Notes: generated from the letters alone by a model not told the origin. 64,000 bases of DNA from Alistipes senegalensis (GCA_023664945.1 JAMPER010000001.1:134697-198696); one strand, 5' to 3'. Positions 36,947 through 48,499 are shown, counted from the stretch's first letter. Made by a program: numbers and translations.

Positions 36947-37185
36947 TTGGCCAGCTCATCATACGCCGCACGATTCTTCAATATCATCCGCCTGGATACC
37001 GAAAGCACATCCTCATCAGAAGCGTCGGCCATTTCCTCTGCCTGGCTAAAATCAAGCAGCACATAACGGGGACGATTGTTTTTCAGGATAACAGCCGCGC
37101 CCTTTTCATCAACCAGTTTTGCCACACGGGAAAAATTCCGGTTGGCTTCTGTCATTGATACCATCGTATCCGTATTGATATTCAT
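36943..37185 (-). CDS. phd: Phd-type antitoxin
   Basis: From ATG 37,185 (ribosome site GAGGGG) the antitoxin has 80 residues, with the Phd/YefM opening MVSMTEANRNFSRVAKLVDE and RPRYVLLDF. Phd binds and neutralises Doc and represses its own operon through the N-terminal domain. The C-terminal region (VSRRMILKNRAAYDELAK) matches the toxin-binding part. A weaker in-frame start at 37,203 would add six residues. No operator was sought in detail. Confidence 0.9.
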   Translation of the reverse strand: MNINTDTMVSMTEANRNFSRVAKLVDEKGAAVILKNNRPRYVLLDFSQAEEMADASDEDVLSVSRRMILKNRAAYDELAK

Positions 37186-37346
37186 CAAATTGCCCCTCTT
37201 CAACTGTCAACTACAAATAGGATAAATTTAACCTATTTTACAAGCAAAACAGCATCATCAATCCCCAAAGCGCCGCTGCCAATCAACATCATGCCTATAT
37301 CATAAGAAAGACAGATCCGGCAAAACACGGCGGTTTTTCCTTGCAA

Positions 37347-37443
37347 CAGTGACAGGCAAAGCCAACGAAACCCTTATCCGCTTCGTGGCCGAACGCTTCA
37401 GCCTGCCTCCAAGCCGCGCCTCTCCCGCCGGAAAAAGCGCCAT
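37347..37443 (+). pseudogene. Decayed copy of the yggU core
   Basis: Positions 37,347-37,415 match 36,370-36,440 of yggU at most sites and in the same direction, encoding TGKANETLIRFVAERF against DGKANEALIRFVAERC. After that, a gap of about 14 bases precedes a matching GCCGGAAAAA. The fragment has no start, no stop context and no C-terminus. It is antisense to the end of the lysE relic, and the phd-doc pair lies between it and yggU. Confidence 0.78.
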
Positions 37444-37955
37444 AACAAAATTGGCAGCCCTGGCATGCCGGGAGAAAAACCGACAAAAGGCCGAACTGAA
37501 CAGCGCCCACATAAAAGAACCCGATGAGCCAATCAAGGTCAACACAAGAGTAAATGCAACCAGCGCTACAACAGACTGATACACCGGAAGAACATAAAGG
37601 CTCATCGCGGGAATGGCATAAATATAGATTTTCGGGTTCACAAACTGTAAAAGCATCCCCGAAACAAAACTGGCTTCATTTCCGTCCTCCGCCATCAAAT
37701 CCGCCCGGCTTTTTCCTGTCTTCCAGGCAAGATAAGCATATAGGCCTCCCCGAAAACCTGCATCACCGGCTTTATTTCCGGCAAAAAGGCATAGAGCGTG
37801 GAACTAAACACCGTACAGGCCGCAAAACGCAAGGACGAAGCAGCGCAAATCGAACGCCTGATTACCAAAGGCTGCGGCATAAAAGAAATGTCAAAAAAAC
37901 CTTCAGGCAAAAGAACAATCATTTCCCCAGCCTGGACACGCTGCATTTCATCCAT
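37443..37955 (-). pseudogene. LysE/RhtB family exporter pseudogene
   Basis: Two frames are needed to read the protein. The first (37,955-37,735) encodes a degenerate start and FLPEIKPVMQVFGEAYM. The second encodes YLAWKTGKSRADLMAEDGNE, then SGMLLQFVNPKIYIYAIPAM and GSSGSFMWALFSSAFCRFFS. Together they resemble RhtB/EamB-type amino-acid exporters. A one-base change near 37,740 explains the shift. The expected N-terminal segment is poorly preserved and the C-terminus is replaced by the antisense yggU copy, so the gene is dead. Confidence 0.75.
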
Positions 37956-37987
37956 TCACCGCCTGCCCAGGACAATCCCCTGCTGCC

Positions 37988-38575
37988 TCATTCCCCGTAA
38001 GGCGTCCGGCAAAAAACCGGGGCGGCATCCGTCATGGACAAAACCGCTTTTTCATACCGCGCCCAGTCAAAAAACGGGCCGGGATCCGTCTTCCTTTCCG
38101 GTGCAATATGCTGGTGCCCCGTTATGGCTGAAACCGGATAATGCGAAAGCAAAAGCGCCGTCAGTTCCGCCAGCCGGCCGTACTGCACCTCCGTAAACGC
38201 TTCCCCGTCACTGCCTTCCAGCTCAATGCCAATGGAAAAATCATTGCAGCGTTCCCTGCCGCGAAAGCGGGAAAGCCCCGCGTGCCAGGCCCGGTCCTCA
38301 ACAGACACAAACTGGCAAAGCACCCCGTCGCGGCGCACCAGGAAATGCGAAGAAACCCGCAGCCCCCTGAGCGCGTCAAAATAGGGATGTGCGTCACAAT
38401 CCAGGCGGTTTAAGAAAAGATCAGCGATACAAGGCCCGCCATACTCCCCCGGCGGCAGGCTGATATTGTGGACCACAATCAAATCAACCGGCATCCCCGG
38501 CGGACGGCGGTCAACATTGGGCGAAGGCAGGCATACCGCCTCACGGCACCAGCCCCGGCTATCCAGCGTCAGCAT
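37988..38575 (-). CDS. ampD: 1,6-anhydro-N-acetylmuramyl-L-alanine amidase, AmpD
   Basis: The 195-residue cytoplasmic enzyme cleaves the peptide from anhydromuropeptides during wall recycling, and its loss induces AmpC beta-lactamase in many bacteria. Zinc ligands appear in DLIVVHNISLPPG (His), RAWHAGLSRFRG (His) and ERKTDPGPFFDW (Asp), and the recognition segment SIGIELEGSD is present. Length is normal. It lies 6 bases after the PP0621-like gene, so the two are co-transcribed. Confidence 0.93.
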   Translation of the reverse strand: MLTLDSRGWCREAVCLPSPNVDRRPPGMPVDLIVVHNISLPPGEYGGPCIADLFLNRLDCDAHPYFDALRGLRVSSHFLVRRDGVLCQFVSVEDRAWHAGLSRFRGRERCNDFSIGIELEGSDGEAFTEVQYGRLAELTALLLSHYPVSAITGHQHIAPERKTDPGPFFDWARYEKAVLSMTDAAPVFCRTPYGE

Positions 38576-38581
38576 CGGGCG

Positions 38582-38878
38582 TTACGGCCTTTTGCCGTGT
38601 TCCTCGCAGCAATACACCTTGCCGCGGTAAAAAAACGCCTCCGAAGCCGGTACATACACCCCGCAAGAGGCACACGCCACCATCTGCTCCACACTGGACG
38701 AACGCATCCCCTGCACACGCCTTTCCATGTCTTCCGGCCACTCGCCTGCCCGCATCCTTTCCTGCTGCCGGCGAAGATCTTCAGCCCTGAAAATCACCAC
38801 CCGGGCAGCGCGTTTTATCTTGGCAACCACCGCCGCAATCACCAACACAATCAGCAACAACCACAGTAACCCGCTCAT
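38582..38878 (-). CDS. PP0621 family small membrane protein with zinc-ribbon-like tail
   Basis: From ATG 38,878 it has 98 residues. One N-terminal membrane segment (LLWLLLIVLVIAAVVAKI) is followed by a charged region and a tail with C-x2-C and C-x-E-H spacing (ACASCGVYVP, YCCEEHGK), consistent with a zinc-binding fold. The family is often found beside ampD in proteobacteria, as here, but its role is unknown. An upstream start (38,911) adds 11 polar residues. Confidence 0.8.
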   Translation of the reverse strand: MSGLLWLLLIVLVIAAVVAKIKRAARVVIFRAEDLRRQQERMRAGEWPEDMERRVQGMRSSSVEQMVACASCGVYVPASEAFFYRGKVYCCEEHGKRP

Positions 38879-38994
38879 GATTTGCCTCCGCCAGCCTCCT
38901 TCCTTTCCCATTATGCCCGAAAATTTGTCCGGCAGAGCGGCATTTCCCCGCCGGTTTGCCTATAATTGAAAAGCCTTACTTGGATAAACCGATT

Positions 38995-39690
38995 ATGTCT
39001 TCCCTCATCGCAAACTGGCAGGCCGTACAGGGCCGCATTGCCAACGCCGCAGAAAAAGCCGGGAGAGTCCCCGGCTCCGTCAGGCTGCTTGCCGTCTCAA
39101 AAACCTGCCCGCCTGAGGCCGTCATTGAAGCCGCCCGGGCAGGACAGCAGGCCTTTGGCGAAAACTACGAACAGGAAGCCCTTGAAAAAATGCAGGCAAT
39201 CCAACAATGCGCACCGGAACTGCGCCTTGAATGGCACTTCATCGGTCCCATCCAGAGCAACAAAACGCGCCGCATTGCCGCCGCCTTTGACTGGGTGCAT
39301 TCCGTGGACCGGGAAAAAATCGCCCGCCGCCTTTCCGAACAGCGTCCTGCCGGATTGCCCCCCCTAAATGTTTGCCTGCAAGTCAACATCAGCCGGGAAA
39401 ACAGCAAAAGCGGCACTGACGAAACAGAACTTTTTGCGCTGGCCAAAACCGTTTCCTCCCTGCCGGGGCTCAAACTGCGGGGGCTGATGGCCATCCCCGA
39501 ACCCCAGGCAGACGAAGCCAGGCAGCGCCAGCCTTTCAGGCAGCTCAAAACCCTGTATGACAAACTGCGCAAAGAGGGATACCCGCTGGATACCCTCTCC
39601 ATGGGCATGACAGCCGATATGGATGCGGCCATCGCCGAAGGCGCCACCATCGTCCGCATCGGCACCGCTATTTTTGGACCAAGGAACTGA
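38995..39690 (+). CDS. yggS: YggS family pyridoxal-phosphate homeostasis protein
   Basis: The 231-residue protein (from ATG 38,995) binds PLP but has no known catalysis; it helps balance vitamin B6 and amino acid pools. Visible landmarks: PLP lysine in LLAVSKTCPPEAVIEAARAG, AFGENYEQEA, EWHFIGPIQSNKTR, VNISRENSKSG and LSMGMTADMDAAIAEGATIV, all typical. An alternative ATG at 38,956 is atypical. It is followed at once by proC, a common pairing. Confidence 0.95.
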   Translation: MSSLIANWQAVQGRIANAAEKAGRVPGSVRLLAVSKTCPPEAVIEAARAGQQAFGENYEQEALEKMQAIQQCAPELRLEWHFIGPIQSNKTRRIAAAFDWVHSVDREKIARRLSEQRPAGLPPLNVCLQVNISRENSKSGTDETELFALAKTVSSLPGLKLRGLMAIPEPQADEARQRQPFRQLKTLYDKLRKEGYPLDTLSMGMTADMDAAIAEGATIVRIGTAIFGPRN

Positions 39691-39691
39691 T

Positions 39692-40519
39692 ATGACCTCT
39701 TCACTCAAAGCCGGCTTCATCGGCGGCGGCAACATGGCTTCCGCGCTGATTGGCGGCATCGCAAACACCCTCACCCCGGGCAGCAACATCCACGTCATCG
39801 ACCCCAAACCGGAAGCGCTCTCCCGCCTGGCTTCCCGCTTTGGCACAACCGGCGCCACCGCTGCCGACAGCCGGCTCAAAGCCTGCGACATTATCGTACT
39901 GGCCGTCAAGCCGCAGCAAATCCGCCAGGCCGTTGACAGCATCCTGCCCTGGCTCCGGCAGCCGCTTATCCTCTCCGTTGCCGCCGGCATCGGCACGGCA
40001 GACCTGTCCCGCTGGATGAACGGCTATGCCAGCATCGTCCGTACCATGCCCAATACCCCGGCCTTAATCGGCAAGGGCATCACCGGCCTCTTCGCCACCC
40101 CGTCCGTTACCGAAGCCCAGAAAAAAACCGCGCAAACCATCCTGCAAGCCGTGGGCGAAACCGTATGGGTAAAAGAGGAAAGCCTCCTGGATACCGTCAC
40201 CGCCATCTCCGGCAGCGGCCCGGCCTATGTTTTCTACTTCATCGAAGCCTTGAAAGAAGCCGGCGAAAAACTGGGGCTTGAGCCGGCACAGGCAGAAAAA
40301 CTCGCCATCGCCACCTTTTGCGGCGCAAGCGAGCTGGCCCGCCAGTCGGATGAACCCGTCCCCGTCCTGCGCGAGCGCGTCACCTCGCCGGGCGGCACCA
40401 CCTTCGCCGCCCTGACCGTCATGGAAGAAAACCGGCTGAAAAGCCATATCATTGCCGCCGCCGAAGCAGCCGCCAAACGCAGCGTCGAGCTGGGAGAATC
40501 CTTCGGGAAAACAGCCTGA
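39692..40519 (+). CDS. proC: Pyrroline-5-carboxylate reductase
   Basis: The enzyme makes proline from pyrroline-5-carboxylate with NAD(P)H. The 275-residue product begins with the nucleotide-binding FIGGGNMASALIGGIA and continues with VLAVKPQQIRQAV, MPNTPALIGKGITG and the C-terminal proline-binding signature SGSGPAYVFYFIEAL and VTSPGGTTFAAL. ATG at 39,692 is one base after the yggS stop. Length is usual, so the gene appears intact. Confidence 0.96.
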   Translation: MTSSLKAGFIGGGNMASALIGGIANTLTPGSNIHVIDPKPEALSRLASRFGTTGATAADSRLKACDIIVLAVKPQQIRQAVDSILPWLRQPLILSVAAGIGTADLSRWMNGYASIVRTMPNTPALIGKGITGLFATPSVTEAQKKTAQTILQAVGETVWVKEESLLDTVTAISGSGPAYVFYFIEALKEAGEKLGLEPAQAEKLAIATFCGASELARQSDEPVPVLRERVTSPGGTTFAALTVMEENRLKSHIIAAAEAAAKRSVELGESFGKTA

Positions 40520-40552
40520 TCCGGCAAAAAGCCAAGCCAAAAGGGCAGACGC

Positions 40553-40918
40553 CTAACGGCGCGGCTGCCCTTTGCCGGCAAGCTGCCTGATGCGGCCAAT
40601 CACCGGCAACAGATAAGGCGCAAAACGCGACCAGGTCTTAAACGCCATCACGCCTGTTGCCACAAGCGAAAACAGGCTGCGCCTGCGGAAAAAACCGGAA
40701 ACCCGCTTGCGCAAAAAGAGGAAAGCCGCCAGGGCAAGCGCCCCGGAAAGCAGCGGCTTTTTACCCGCAGCCCTCGCCAGCAGGCCCTTGCCGGAAAACA
40801 CTGCCGCGCCAGGACGCCATACCTCTTCCAGCCCGGAAGCAAACTGCTCCCGTAACAACGCGCTCTTTACCAGCAGTTCCTGGCGGCGGGCCGCCAGGGA
40901 TTTTTCTTCCATTGCCAT
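40553..40918 (-). CDS. YqjK-like membrane-associated protein
   Basis: The 121-residue product has a charged N-terminal helix (MAMEEKSLAARRQELLVKSA), a middle hydrophobic segment (SGALALAAFLFL) and basic flanks. It is the third of three genes resembling yqjD-yqjE-yqjK and lies 18 bases after the YqjE-like gene, so it is almost certainly co-transcribed. Function is unknown; the E. coli proteins bind ribosomes at the inner membrane. Confidence 0.7.
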   Translation of the reverse strand: MAMEEKSLAARRQELLVKSALLREQFASGLEEVWRPGAAVFSGKGLLARAAGKKPLLSGALALAAFLFLRKRVSGFFRRRSLFSLVATGVMAFKTWSRFAPYLLPVIGRIRQLAGKGQPRR

Positions 40919-40936
40919 ATTGCCTGCCTGTCCTGT

Positions 40937-41302
40937 CTATTTGCCGGAGGTAAACCGCTCGATATCTTTGGCAATCTCTGCCCTCGTAAAAGCCAAAAGC
41001 CCCGGCCCCTGGCGAAGACGGCTGCGGACACCCAGCCCAATCAAAACGGCCGCCGCGCCGAAAAACACCATAAGCCCGCCGATTGCCCACAAACGATAGC
41101 CGTCCCAAAACAGCACAATAACCAGCAATACCGCCAGGAAAACCGCCGTTATAAAGCAAAACAGCGCAACAAGCGCAAGAACAAGGCTCAACAGCAGGCG
41201 CTGGGCTCCCTCCTGCAACTCGACAGAAAAAAGCTCAACGCGTGTCTGAAAGATGGCGAGCAGCGTACCCGCCATCTTTGCCAGATTTCCCATAATGCCC
41301 AT
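40937..41302 (-). CDS. YqjE-like holin-family (Phage_holin_3_6) membrane protein
   Basis: The 121-residue protein has two strongly hydrophobic segments (LLSLVLALVALFCFITAVFL and LWAIGGLMVFFGAAAVLIGL) and a short amphipathic start (LAKMAGTLLAIFQTRVELFS). This is the pattern of the phage holin 3_6 family and of E. coli YqjE. Despite the family name it lies in a housekeeping operon, not a phage. It begins 16 bases after the YqjD-like gene. Confidence 0.8.
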   Translation of the reverse strand: MGIMGNLAKMAGTLLAIFQTRVELFSVELQEGAQRLLLSLVLALVALFCFITAVFLAVLLVIVLFWDGYRLWAIGGLMVFFGAAAVLIGLGVRSRLRQGPGLLAFTRAEIAKDIERFTSGK

Positions 41303-41318
41303 GCGCCCTCACATGCGG

Positions 41319-41615
41319 TTATTTACGGGCAATCAGCATACCGAGCATCACGCCGATAACCCCGACAACGCCCACTGCCTGCCAGGGATGTTCCTTGGCA
41401 TATTCTGCCGTGCAGACAGCGGCATTCTTTGCCTTGCTGACCACAATATCCTCTATTTCGCGCAGGGCAAATTTGGCATCCTCCAGAGTGGATTGCAGTT
41501 TTTCCCTGGCCTTCTGGAAATTCTCTCCCCCGTGGCTGGCGCTGTTTTCCAGCACTTTCTCGGCATCCAGGATAATCGATTTCAGATTGCCCATCAGTTT
41601 GTTTGTGGTTTCCAT
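41319..41615 (-). CDS. DUF883 (ElaB/YqjD-like) ribosome-associated membrane protein
   Basis: The 98-residue product has a long acidic amphipathic region (LKSIILDAEKVLEN, LREIEDIVVSKAKN) and one C-terminal membrane segment (WQAVGVVGVIGVMLGMLIAR). This is the layout of the DUF883 family, whose E. coli members (ElaB, YqjD, YgaM) hold ribosomes at the membrane in stationary phase. It is the first gene of the three-gene unit. A GGAACGAC segment lies before the ATG. Confidence 0.85.
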   Translation of the reverse strand: METTNKLMGNLKSIILDAEKVLENSASHGGENFQKAREKLQSTLEDAKFALREIEDIVVSKAKNAAVCTAEYAKEHPWQAVGVVGVIGVMLGMLIARK

Positions 41616-41717
41616 GACGTCGTTCCTTTCTTTTCCATCAAAGATTGAGCCGCTTTTTCATGCAGCGCCCGCTTGGGACACACTCGCATGACTATCATAC
41701 ATCTCATAGGATAAACC

Positions 41718-42572
41718 TTAACGCAAGGCGTAGTCCAGCCATATCCCGGCAAATACCAGAAGGCCCACCAGATTGTTGAAACGGAAGGCCAAAAGACAGC
41801 GCATCCTTTCCCTTGTCCGGATCAGCCAGTACTGAAACGCCATGCAGCAGGCCGCACCTGCCAGCCCCCAGCCAAAAACCGTTCCCAGTCCGGCGTGCCG
41901 GCCGGCCAGAAAAAAAATAACCAGCATCAGGGCATAACTTACCATGACGGCAGCCACATCAAATTGACCAAACGTAATCGCAGAGGTTTTCATCCCTATC
42001 CGGATATCGTCGTCCCTGTCCACCATGGCATATTGCGTATCGTAAGCCAGTGTCCAGAAGGCATTGCCCAGCATCAGATACCAGGCCGTATCGGGAATCG
42101 TCCCCCTGACGGCGGCAAACGTCATGGGATAGGCAAACCCGAAAGCAATGCCGAGATACGCCTGCGGCACGGCGAAAAACCGCTTGAACAAAGGATAAGT
42201 TCCCGCAAGGAGCAAGGCCACAAACGAGAGCTTCACCGTCAGCGCATTCAACTGCAACACCAGCAAAAACGAAACCAGAAACAAAACAGCCGCCACCATC
42301 ACGGCCTCCCAGGGCGCAATCTTTCCCGAAGTCACCGGCCGATCTTTCGTGCGCTTCACATGCCGGTCAAAACCACGGTCGGCGTAATCGTTGATTGCGC
42401 AGCCGGCAGAATGCATCAGAAACGCGCCGGATGAAAAAATCAGGAAAAACGGCCAGCCCGGCCAGCCTCCGGCCGCAATCCAGAGCGCAAAAAGCGTGGG
42501 CCAGATCACCAGCATATAGCCAATCGGATGCTCCACCCGAATCAGCTGCAAATAAAGCCGTATGCGCGACAC
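41718..42572 (-). CDS. ubiA: 4-Hydroxybenzoate polyprenyltransferase
   Basis: UbiA adds the polyprenyl tail to 4-hydroxybenzoate in ubiquinone synthesis. The 284-residue integral membrane protein has about eight to nine helices and two aspartate-rich motifs: [20 protein letters not shown] (N-D-x-x-D-x-x-x-D) and [19 protein letters not shown], the substrate and magnesium sites. The gene is 12 bases after recG in the same direction, probably one operon. Length is normal. Confidence 0.95.
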   Translation of the reverse strand: MSRIRLYLQLIRVEHPIGYMLVIWPTLFALWIAAGGWPGWPFFLIFSSGAFLMHSAGCAINDYADRGFDRHVKRTKDRPVTSGKIAPWEAVMVAAVLFLVSFLLVLQLNALTVKLSFVALLLAGTYPLFKRFFAVPQAYLGIAFGFAYPMTFAAVRGTIPDTAWYLMLGNAFWTLAYDTQYAMVDRDDDIRIGMKTSAITFGQFDVAAVMVSYALMLVIFFLAGRHAGLGTVFGWGLAGAACCMAFQYWLIRTRERMRCLLAFRFNNLVGLLVFAGIWLDYALR

Positions 42573-42584
42573 TGCCGCCTCCCC

Positions 42585-44642
42585 TTATACCTTCAGAAAA
42601 TCCTCAAAATCCCCCAGCCAGCGCTGCAAATGGGCCTCCACCATCGCTTTTGCCCCGCTGCCGTGATCATCCAGAAGCGCCTGCGCCAGTTCCTGCGCCG
42701 CCTCAATCAAGCCGGTATCCGCCTGCAAATCGGCAAAGCGCAGCATCGCCTCGCCGGACTGCCTTGCGCCCAGAAATTCCCCCGGCCCGCGAATTTCCAG
42801 GTCCCGCCGGGCAATCAAAAACCCGTCCGTGGTTTCCCGCATCGTTTTCAGCCGCTGCCTGGCCGTCTCGCCCAGCGGCGGCTGATACAGCAAAAGGCAC
42901 ACGCTCTCGGCAGCGCCCCTTCCAACACGGCCCCGCAACTGGTGCAGCTGCGACAGGCCGAAACGCTCCGCATGTTCAATCACCATCAATGAGGCATTGG
43001 GCACATCCACCCCCACCTCAATCACCGTCGTCGCTACCAGGAGATGAATCTCCCCTTTTGCAAAAGCCTCCATTACCGCCTGCTTTTCCGCCGGTTTCAG
43101 GCGGCCGTGCACCAAAGCAATACGCAAATCCGGCAGCGCCTGCCTCAACCCTTCCCAGGTTTCCGTTGCCGTTTGCAGCTCAAGCGTTTCCGATTCCTCA
43201 ATCAACGGGCAAACCCAGTAAACCTGCCGGCCGGAAAGCGCGGCGGCATGTACGCGCGCCACCACTTCCTCCCGCCTTTTCCGGTCAACCAGGCGTGTTA
43301 AAACCGGCGTGCGGCCCGGCGGCAGCTCCCCGATCACCGAAACATCCAGATCAGCGTAATACGTCATGGCCAGTGTCCGGGGAATGGGCGTTGCGCTCAT
43401 CATCAGCTGATGCGGCACAAAATCGCCGCCGCCTTTCCCCTTGTTCCTCAGCGTCAGGCGCTGCCCGACACCAAAGCGGTGCTGCTCATCCACAATCACC
43501 AGCCCCAGCGCTGCAAAATGCACATCCTCCTGGATCAGCGCATGGGTGCCAATCACCAGTTTCGCCTCGCCGGAAGCAATTTTCGAGAGTGCCGCTTCCT
43601 TTTCCTTTTTCTTCATGCTGCCGGTCAACCAGGCCACCGATATGCCCAGGGGCAGCATCCAGGCCGCTATCCGCCGGAAATGCTGCTCCGCCAGGATTTC
43701 CGTCGGCGCCATCAGGGCCACCTGAAACCCGCTGTCCATCGCCTGTGCCGCCGCCAGCGCCGCCACCACCGTCTTGCCGCTGCCCACATCCCCCTGGAGC
43801 AGGCGCTGCATGGGGTAGGTAAACCCCATATTTTCCGTAATTTCATCCAGCACCCGCCGCTGCTCGCCCGTCAGCGCAAAAGGCAGGCTGCCTGAAAGCC
43901 CCCGGCTGATTTCACCCTGCATAGAAAGGGAAGGGGCCGGCTGCAACCGGCGGCGGAAACAGGCCCGCCGCATGGAAAGCTGCTGCGCCAGCAGCTCGTC
44001 AAACTTTACCCGCTGCCATGCCGGATGCGTCCGGTTTGCCAGCGCCTGCGCGTCCACCTCCGGCGGCGGATAATGCAAGAGGGAAACCGCCTCGCGAAGG
44101 CCGGGCAACCTGAGCTTTTCCAACACCGTCTGCGGCACCGTTTCCGTCCAGTCCATCCGCTTTAGCGCTTCGGCAATTTTCTTGCGCAAAAGCGACTGGG
44201 AAACCCCTTCCGTAGCAGGATAAACCGGCGTCAGCGCCTCCGGCAGCGGCGTATCTGCCGCTACCATACGATAGGCGGGATGCACCATTTCCATGCCAAG
44301 AAAACCCTGGCGCGTCTCCCCGCGCACCCGCACCCGCGCACCTTCGGCAAACTGCCTGACCTGGCTGCCGTAAAAATGCAGAAAGCGCAAAAACAACTCC
44401 CCACTGCCGTCCCTGATGCACACCACCAGCTGGCGGCGCGGGCGATACTGGATATCGCAGGACAAAACCACGCCTTCCACCTGCACAGGCCCCGCCTTCC
44501 CTTGCGCCTCCCGGATGGGAACAAGAGAAGTCTCATCCTCATACCGCAGCGGCAAATGCAGGGCAAAATCCGTATCCGAACGCAGCCCCAGGCGTTCCAG
44601 CCGGCTGGGTTTCGGGCGTGCTGTCGTTTTTCCGGACGGCAT
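42585..44642 (-). CDS. recG: ATP-dependent DNA helicase RecG
   Basis: RecG regresses stalled forks and processes branched DNA. The 685-residue sequence has the N-terminal wedge (OB-like) domain with ARVRVRGETRQGFLGMEMVH, then the helicase: motif I QRLLQGDVGSGKTVVAALAA, motif II LVIVDEQHRFGV, motif III MSATPIPRTLAMT and motif VI QLRGRVGRG. A C-terminal TRG-type tail follows. Length is standard. It is divergent from malQ across 121 bases. Confidence 0.97.
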   Translation of the reverse strand: MPSGKTTARPKPSRLERLGLRSDTDFALHLPLRYEDETSLVPIREAQGKAGPVQVEGVVLSCDIQYRPRRQLVVCIRDGSGELFLRFLHFYGSQVRQFAEGARVRVRGETRQGFLGMEMVHPAYRMVAADTPLPEALTPVYPATEGVSQSLLRKKIAEALKRMDWTETVPQTVLEKLRLPGLREAVSLLHYPPPEVDAQALANRTHPAWQRVKFDELLAQQLSMRRACFRRRLQPAPSLSMQGEISRGLSGSLPFALTGEQRRVLDEITENMGFTYPMQRLLQGDVGSGKTVVAALAAAQAMDSGFQVALMAPTEILAEQHFRRIAAWMLPLGISVAWLTGSMKKKEKEAALSKIASGEAKLVIGTHALIQEDVHFAALGLVIVDEQHRFGVGQRLTLRNKGKGGGDFVPHQLMMSATPIPRTLAMTYYADLDVSVIGELPPGRTPVLTRLVDRKRREEVVARVHAAALSGRQVYWVCPLIEESETLELQTATETWEGLRQALPDLRIALVHGRLKPAEKQAVMEAFAKGEIHLLVATTVIEVGVDVPNASLMVIEHAERFGLSQLHQLRGRVGRGAAESVCLLLYQPPLGETARQRLKTMRETTDGFLIARRDLEIRGPGEFLGARQSGEAMLRFADLQADTGLIEAAQELAQALLDDHGSGAKAMVEAHLQRWLGDFEDFLKV

Positions 44643-44763
44643 ATCAGGCGTCTGTCAGGCAAAATAAAACCGGAATAATAACGCGACTGTCCAAAAAATC
44701 GGGCAGGGGAGGATAAAATATCCTTTTCCCCGGCCCTTTCCCCGAACCGGATCAGGAGACCCC

Positions 44764-46296
44764 ATGAAAACCACCCGATACAGCGGCGTCCTGCTTCACC
44801 CCACCTCACTGCCCAGCCCCTGCGGCTGCGGCGACCTGGGGAAATCCGCCCGGCACTTTGTGGACTGGCTGAAAACCGGCTGCCAGAGCCTGTGGCAAAT
44901 CCTGCCGCTGGTCGATGCCGGCATTGGCAACTCGCCTTACATGAGCCCCTCTGCCTTTGGCGGCAATGTCCTGCTGATTGACCTGGAAGACCTCATGGAA
45001 AACGGCTGGCTGACCCAACCGGAGCTGACGCCTGAGGCACCCTTTGACAACCGGCGGGTCAATTACCCTGCCGTTACCCGCTTCCGCCTGTCCCGCCTGA
45101 AGATGGCGGCAAGCCGTTTCTTTGCCTCTGCCGCAGGCACGGCACGCGAATCGTTTGCCGATTTTTGCCAGATACAGGCAAGCTGGCTCAACGACTACGC
45201 CCTGTTCCGCACACTGGACGCAGCCTATGGCGGCAAACAGGCCGGCTGGCAAAACTGGCCGGAAAAACTGGCCCGGCGGGAACCACAAGCCTTGAAAGAA
45301 GCCGCCAAAACCTACGCGCAGGATATCCGCTTCTGGCAATTCTGCCAGTGGCGCTTTCATGAACAATGGGGCAAACTCAAGCGCTATGCCAATGAAAACG
45401 GCGTGGCCATCGTGGGCGACGTGCCTATCTTCGTTTCATTGAACAGTGCAGATGTCTGGGCGGCCCCCGAACTGTTCCTGCTCAATGAACGCGGTTTCCC
45501 AACCGTGGTATCCGGCGTGCCGCCGGACCAGTTCAGCGAAACCGGGCAGCGCTGGGGCAACCCGCTGTACAACTGGGAAGCCATGGCCCAAACCGGCTAC
45601 CAATGGTGGGCTGCCCGCATCGCCCATACCATGGCACTGCACGACCTGGTCAGGATAGACCATTTCCGGGGATTTGAAGCCTACTGGGAAATCCCGGCAG
45701 ACGAGCCCACCGCCATCGGCGGCGCATGGAAAAAAGGGCCGGGCGAAGCCTTCTTCCGCGCCATGCAGCAAACCCTCGGTTCGCTCAACTTCATTGCCGA
45801 AGACCTGGGCGTCATCACACCGGAAGTCATTGCCCTGCGCCGCGCCTTCTCCCTTCCCGGCATGCGCATCCTGCAATTTGCCTTCGACCAGGACCCAAAC
45901 AACCTCTATCTGCCCCACAACCATACGCCGGATTCCGTCGTCTATACCGGCACCCACGACAACAACACCACGCGGGGCTGGTGGCAAAACGCAACCGAAC
46001 AGGAACGGGACCAGGCACGGCGCTACCTGAGCGTCAATGGCGACTGGATCCACTGGGACCTGATCCGTACAGCCTTGGCTTCCGTTGCGCGCTACGCCAT
46101 TGCCCCCATGCAGGATATCCTGGGGCTGGGCGCAGAAAGCCGCATGAACGCCCCCGGCCAGCCGGAAGGCGCATGGGAATGGCGCTTTTCATGGGACCAG
46201 GTCGAAGGCTGGTACGCCGCCCACCTTGCCGAAATGACCCGCCTGTACGGGCGCGTGCCTGATAACAACCGGCAGCCGCCGGCCGGCAACGACTGA
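44764..46296 (+). CDS. malQ: 4-alpha-glucanotransferase
   Basis: The enzyme rearranges alpha-1,4 glucans in maltodextrin or glycogen metabolism. The 510-residue GH77 protein shows LHPTSLPSPCGCGDLGKSA at the start, the nucleophile Asp in LVRIDHFRGFEAYW, the acid Glu in FIAEDLGVIT, and the third carboxylate in YTGTHDNNTTRGWW. No glycogen or maltose operon surrounds it. The spacer before it (121 bases) has a GATCAGGAG ribosome site. Confidence 0.96.
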   Translation: MKTTRYSGVLLHPTSLPSPCGCGDLGKSARHFVDWLKTGCQSLWQILPLVDAGIGNSPYMSPSAFGGNVLLIDLEDLMENGWLTQPELTPEAPFDNRRVNYPAVTRFRLSRLKMAASRFFASAAGTARESFADFCQIQASWLNDYALFRTLDAAYGGKQAGWQNWPEKLARREPQALKEAAKTYAQDIRFWQFCQWRFHEQWGKLKRYANENGVAIVGDVPIFVSLNSADVWAAPELFLLNERGFPTVVSGVPPDQFSETGQRWGNPLYNWEAMAQTGYQWWAARIAHTMALHDLVRIDHFRGFEAYWEIPADEPTAIGGAWKKGPGEAFFRAMQQTLGSLNFIAEDLGVITPEVIALRRAFSLPGMRILQFAFDQDPNNLYLPHNHTPDSVVYTGTHDNNTTRGWWQNATEQERDQARRYLSVNGDWIHWDLIRTALASVARYAIAPMQDILGLGAESRMNAPGQPEGAWEWRFSWDQVEGWYAAHLAEMTRLYGRVPDNNRQPPAGND

Positions 46297-46323
46297 CACC
46301 CCCTCCCTTTTCCGCTGCCTGTT

Positions 46324-48499
<2,176 letters not shown>

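Noticed and set aside
37295..37510. Small minus-strand ORFs as independent genes
   Set aside because: They are frames of the lysE relic or antisense of the yggU fragment, without starts that fit any family.
40937..41302. Holin-family gene as a sign of a second prophage
   Set aside because: Its neighbours are the DUF883 and YqjK-like genes, so it is the YqjE member of a housekeeping operon.
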